NCBI GenBank assembly: GCA_030268105.1
Contig: BSDZ01000060.1
Coordinates: forward strand, 1 to 64,000
From: Volvox africanus
Lineage: Eukaryota; Chlorophyta; Chlorophyceae; Chlamydomonadales; Volvocaceae
Length of the DNA: 64,000 nucleotides
Direction: 5' to 3'
Of the stretch, positions 62,583 through 64,000 are shown in pieces (the stretch's first letter is position 1; each line of letters begins with the position of its first letter). The notes below the pieces were generated by a model. That model made no database searches. It was not told where the DNA came from and saw nothing but the letters and a program-made list of their open reading frames with translations. The position numbers and the translations under genes are program-made.

Positions 62583-64000
62583 GTGTCGGCCCACACCACG
62601 CGCGCGATAATCTAACACCCGCTCCACATCGTAAAACTTCTGTTTACCAGCGATCCAGGTCTCGGGAACTGGTTCGATCGCTGCGGGGGCGTTAGCAGGC
62701 TCAGGGACGGGTTCCGTACCACGATACGGACGAACAAGCGATACATGAAACGTGGGGTGAATGGTCATGTCAGCGGGCAATGCAAGCTCCACAGCCACAT
62801 TCCCAACCATGCGCACGACAGGATACGGACCAATCCAGCGGGGTAAAAGTTTTCGGGATCCGTCGGCCAAGGAACGCAAGTTCTTGGTGCTTAGCAACAC
62901 GAGTTGCCCTTCCGAAAACGTCACATCCTGCTTGGATTTGTTGTAGTATTCCGTCGTTCGTTGCTGCGCCGCATCCAAACACGACTTCGCGTCTGTGATT
63001 CGGGACATAAAAGACTTGGCAAAAAGTTTAGCAGCAGGCACGTTCACTTCCAACTCACGCCACACGGGTAGCGCGGGATGAAATCCGTAGTTACGAAAGA
63101 ACGGACTTTTGCCTGTAGAGCGGTTAACAGCGTTGTTAAGCGCGAATTCTGCCGCAGTCAAATACGTATCCCAAACAAGTGGTGTGCGACCAGCATAATT
63201 GCGCAACATATCACCCAACGTGCGATTTGTGCGTTCGGTTTGACCATCAGTCTGCGGGTGATACGCCGTGCTCAGGTTGACGCGCATGCCAACTAGTTTG
63301 CAGAGCGCTTCCCAAAACTTAGACGTGAACTGTCCACCGCGGTCCGAGATCACATTTTTGGGAACCCCGTGTAACCGAACCACATTGTCGAAAAACAAAC
63401 GTGCGGTTTGCTCAGCCGTGCAGGATGATGTGCATGGTGCTAGGTGAACCATCTTAGTCAGACGATCGACCATTACGAACACCGCATCGTATCCCCCCTC
63501 AGTTTTGGGCAGCGCGACTACGAAGTCCATGGAAACACTTTCCCAAGGCGCATCCGGGACAGGCAACGGTTGCAACAACCCCTGGCCCTTACCAGACAAA
63601 GCCTTATTGCGCTGGCACAGACTGCATGTCTGGACGAAGTTCGCCGCATCCTTAGCCAAGGGAGGCCACCAAAAGGAACGTTGCACCAAGTCGATCAATC
63701 GCTTGCTACCAGGGTGTCCTGCTAACGGGTCCTCGTGGAACCGCGCAAGGATGTCGTAGTGTAGCGCATCGTCGTTCGGAACGACGATTTGCGTAGCTGC
63801 ACCCTCCGTCCGTAGCCAAAGGCCATTCTGCTTGCGAAGGTTTTCTACATTAGCCGGGTCCGCGAACCAGGCGTCTGCGTTGTAGGCAACCTTTAACCGC
63901 TTCATGAGGTCCGTCGTGATCGGTACCTCTTCGCTACGCGGCCGCACGACGGGCGCTGCCAAAATTGCAGTGTGTAGCGACGGATGTCGACTGAGAGCAT
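62580..64000 (-). CDS. pol: Integrase part of pol, element C (partial, continues off the window)
   Basis: Codon phase is open to the window edge; an apparent TTG start at 63962 is not a real start, since the RNase H end (ALSRHPSLHT) is still encoded beyond it. Numbered from 63962 (460 codons): zinc-binding H76, H83, C113, C116; catalytic D146, D207, E243 (35 residues between the last two); GPY/F module about 375-384. Only about four base differences from element B are visible over this stretch, two of them changing residues: His to Arg in LCQ(H/R)NKAL and Arg to Gly in RAR(R/G)VGRH. The integrase looks undamaged apart from the TGA before the chromodomain. Confidence 0.92.
   Translation of the reverse strand, partial: ALSRHPSLHTAILAAPVVRPRSEEVPITTDLMKRLKVAYNADAWFADPANVENLRKQNGLWLRTEGAATQIVVPNDDALHYDILARFHEDPLAGHPGSKRLIDLVQRSFWWPPLAKDAANFVQTCSLCQRNKALSGKGQGLLQPLPVPDAPWESVSMDFVVALPKTEGGYDAVFVMVDRLTKMVHLAPCTSSCTAEQTARLFFDNVVRLHGVPKNVISDRGGQFTSKFWEALCKLVGMRVNLSTAYHPQTDGQTERTNRTLGDMLRNYAGRTPLVWDTYLTAAEFALNNAVNRSTGKSPFFRNYGFHPALPVWRELEVNVPAAKLFAKSFMSRITDAKSCLDAAQQRTTEYYNKSKQDVTFSEGQLVLLSTKNLRSLADGSRKLLPRWIGPYPVVRMVGNVAVELALPADMTIHPTFHVSLVRPYRGTEPVPEPANAPAAIEPVPETWIAGKQKFYDVERVLDYRARGVGRH

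Larger units (their letters stand above)
61553..64000 (-). mobile_element. Ty3/gypsy element C, runs off the window
   Basis: It has a full 3' LTR, polypurine tract, chromodomain tail, in-frame TGA and integrase; it continues beyond 64000. Positions 61553-64000 align to 58374-60821 at a constant offset of 3179 bp with no indel. The LTR end lies inside the RT gene of element B, immediately before CTTGGAGC on the element strand. This fits insertion of C into B, or a tandem copy of an LTR-plus-partial-internal unit. Confidence 0.9.

Noticed and set aside
59582..63759. Open frames of 60-120 codons on the + strand opposite pol
   Set aside because: They are antisense shadows of integrase and RNase H; both copies show the same ones because the copies are nearly identical.

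Overview
This window is eukaryotic repeat DNA: a long tandem satellite array that ends in a cluster of Ty3/gypsy (chromovirus-type) LTR retrotransposons. I see no host protein gene, tRNA, rRNA or CRISPR array. The organism cannot be named from the sequence. A chromodomain-bearing Ty3/gypsy element, a possible initiator-Met-type primer site and CpG-biased satellite variants would fit an alga, fungus, oomycete or plant. There are no signs of a prokaryotic genome.

Layout. (1) Positions 1-52892 are one head-to-tail satellite with a 299-bp monomer, about 177 copies, without any foreign insertion that I could find. The first ~9.9 kb is littered with small indels. From ~9.9 kb on the array is almost indel-free: between GGATCC at 10261 and 52695 the total departure from 142 x 299 bp is -24 bp, fully explained by five 4-bp, one 2-bp and two 1-bp deletions. 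Marker variants recur at exact multiples of 299 bp, showing multi-monomer duplications. (2) Element A (52893-57206, + strand) has an intact 824-bp 5' LTR, a primer binding site, gag, a gag-pol linker, protease and a reverse transcriptase that is broken by an internal deletion and then cut off. (3) A more diverged LTR fragment (57207-57510). (4) 863 bp of the same satellite in the opposite orientation (57511-58373). (5) Element B (58374-61552, - strand): 3' LTR, polypurine tract, integrase, RNase H and the C-terminal part of RT, truncated upstream. (6) Element C (61553 to the window end, - strand): a near-identical copy whose LTR abuts the broken RT of B. B and C align at a constant offset of 3179 bp without indels.

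How the parts work together. A supplies the Gag/PR half and B/C the RNase H/integrase/chromodomain half of what appears to be one element family sharing 824-bp LTRs with TGTTGT...ACAACA ends. None of the copies is complete here. Points worth a second look are single in-frame stops at domain boundaries (UAG between gag and pol in A; UGA just before the chromodomain core in both B and C), LTR insertion points at the two ends of one 16-bp GC-rich part of the satellite monomer, CpG-transition-dominated monomer variation, hairpins in monomer and LTR, and the satellite inversion between converging elements.
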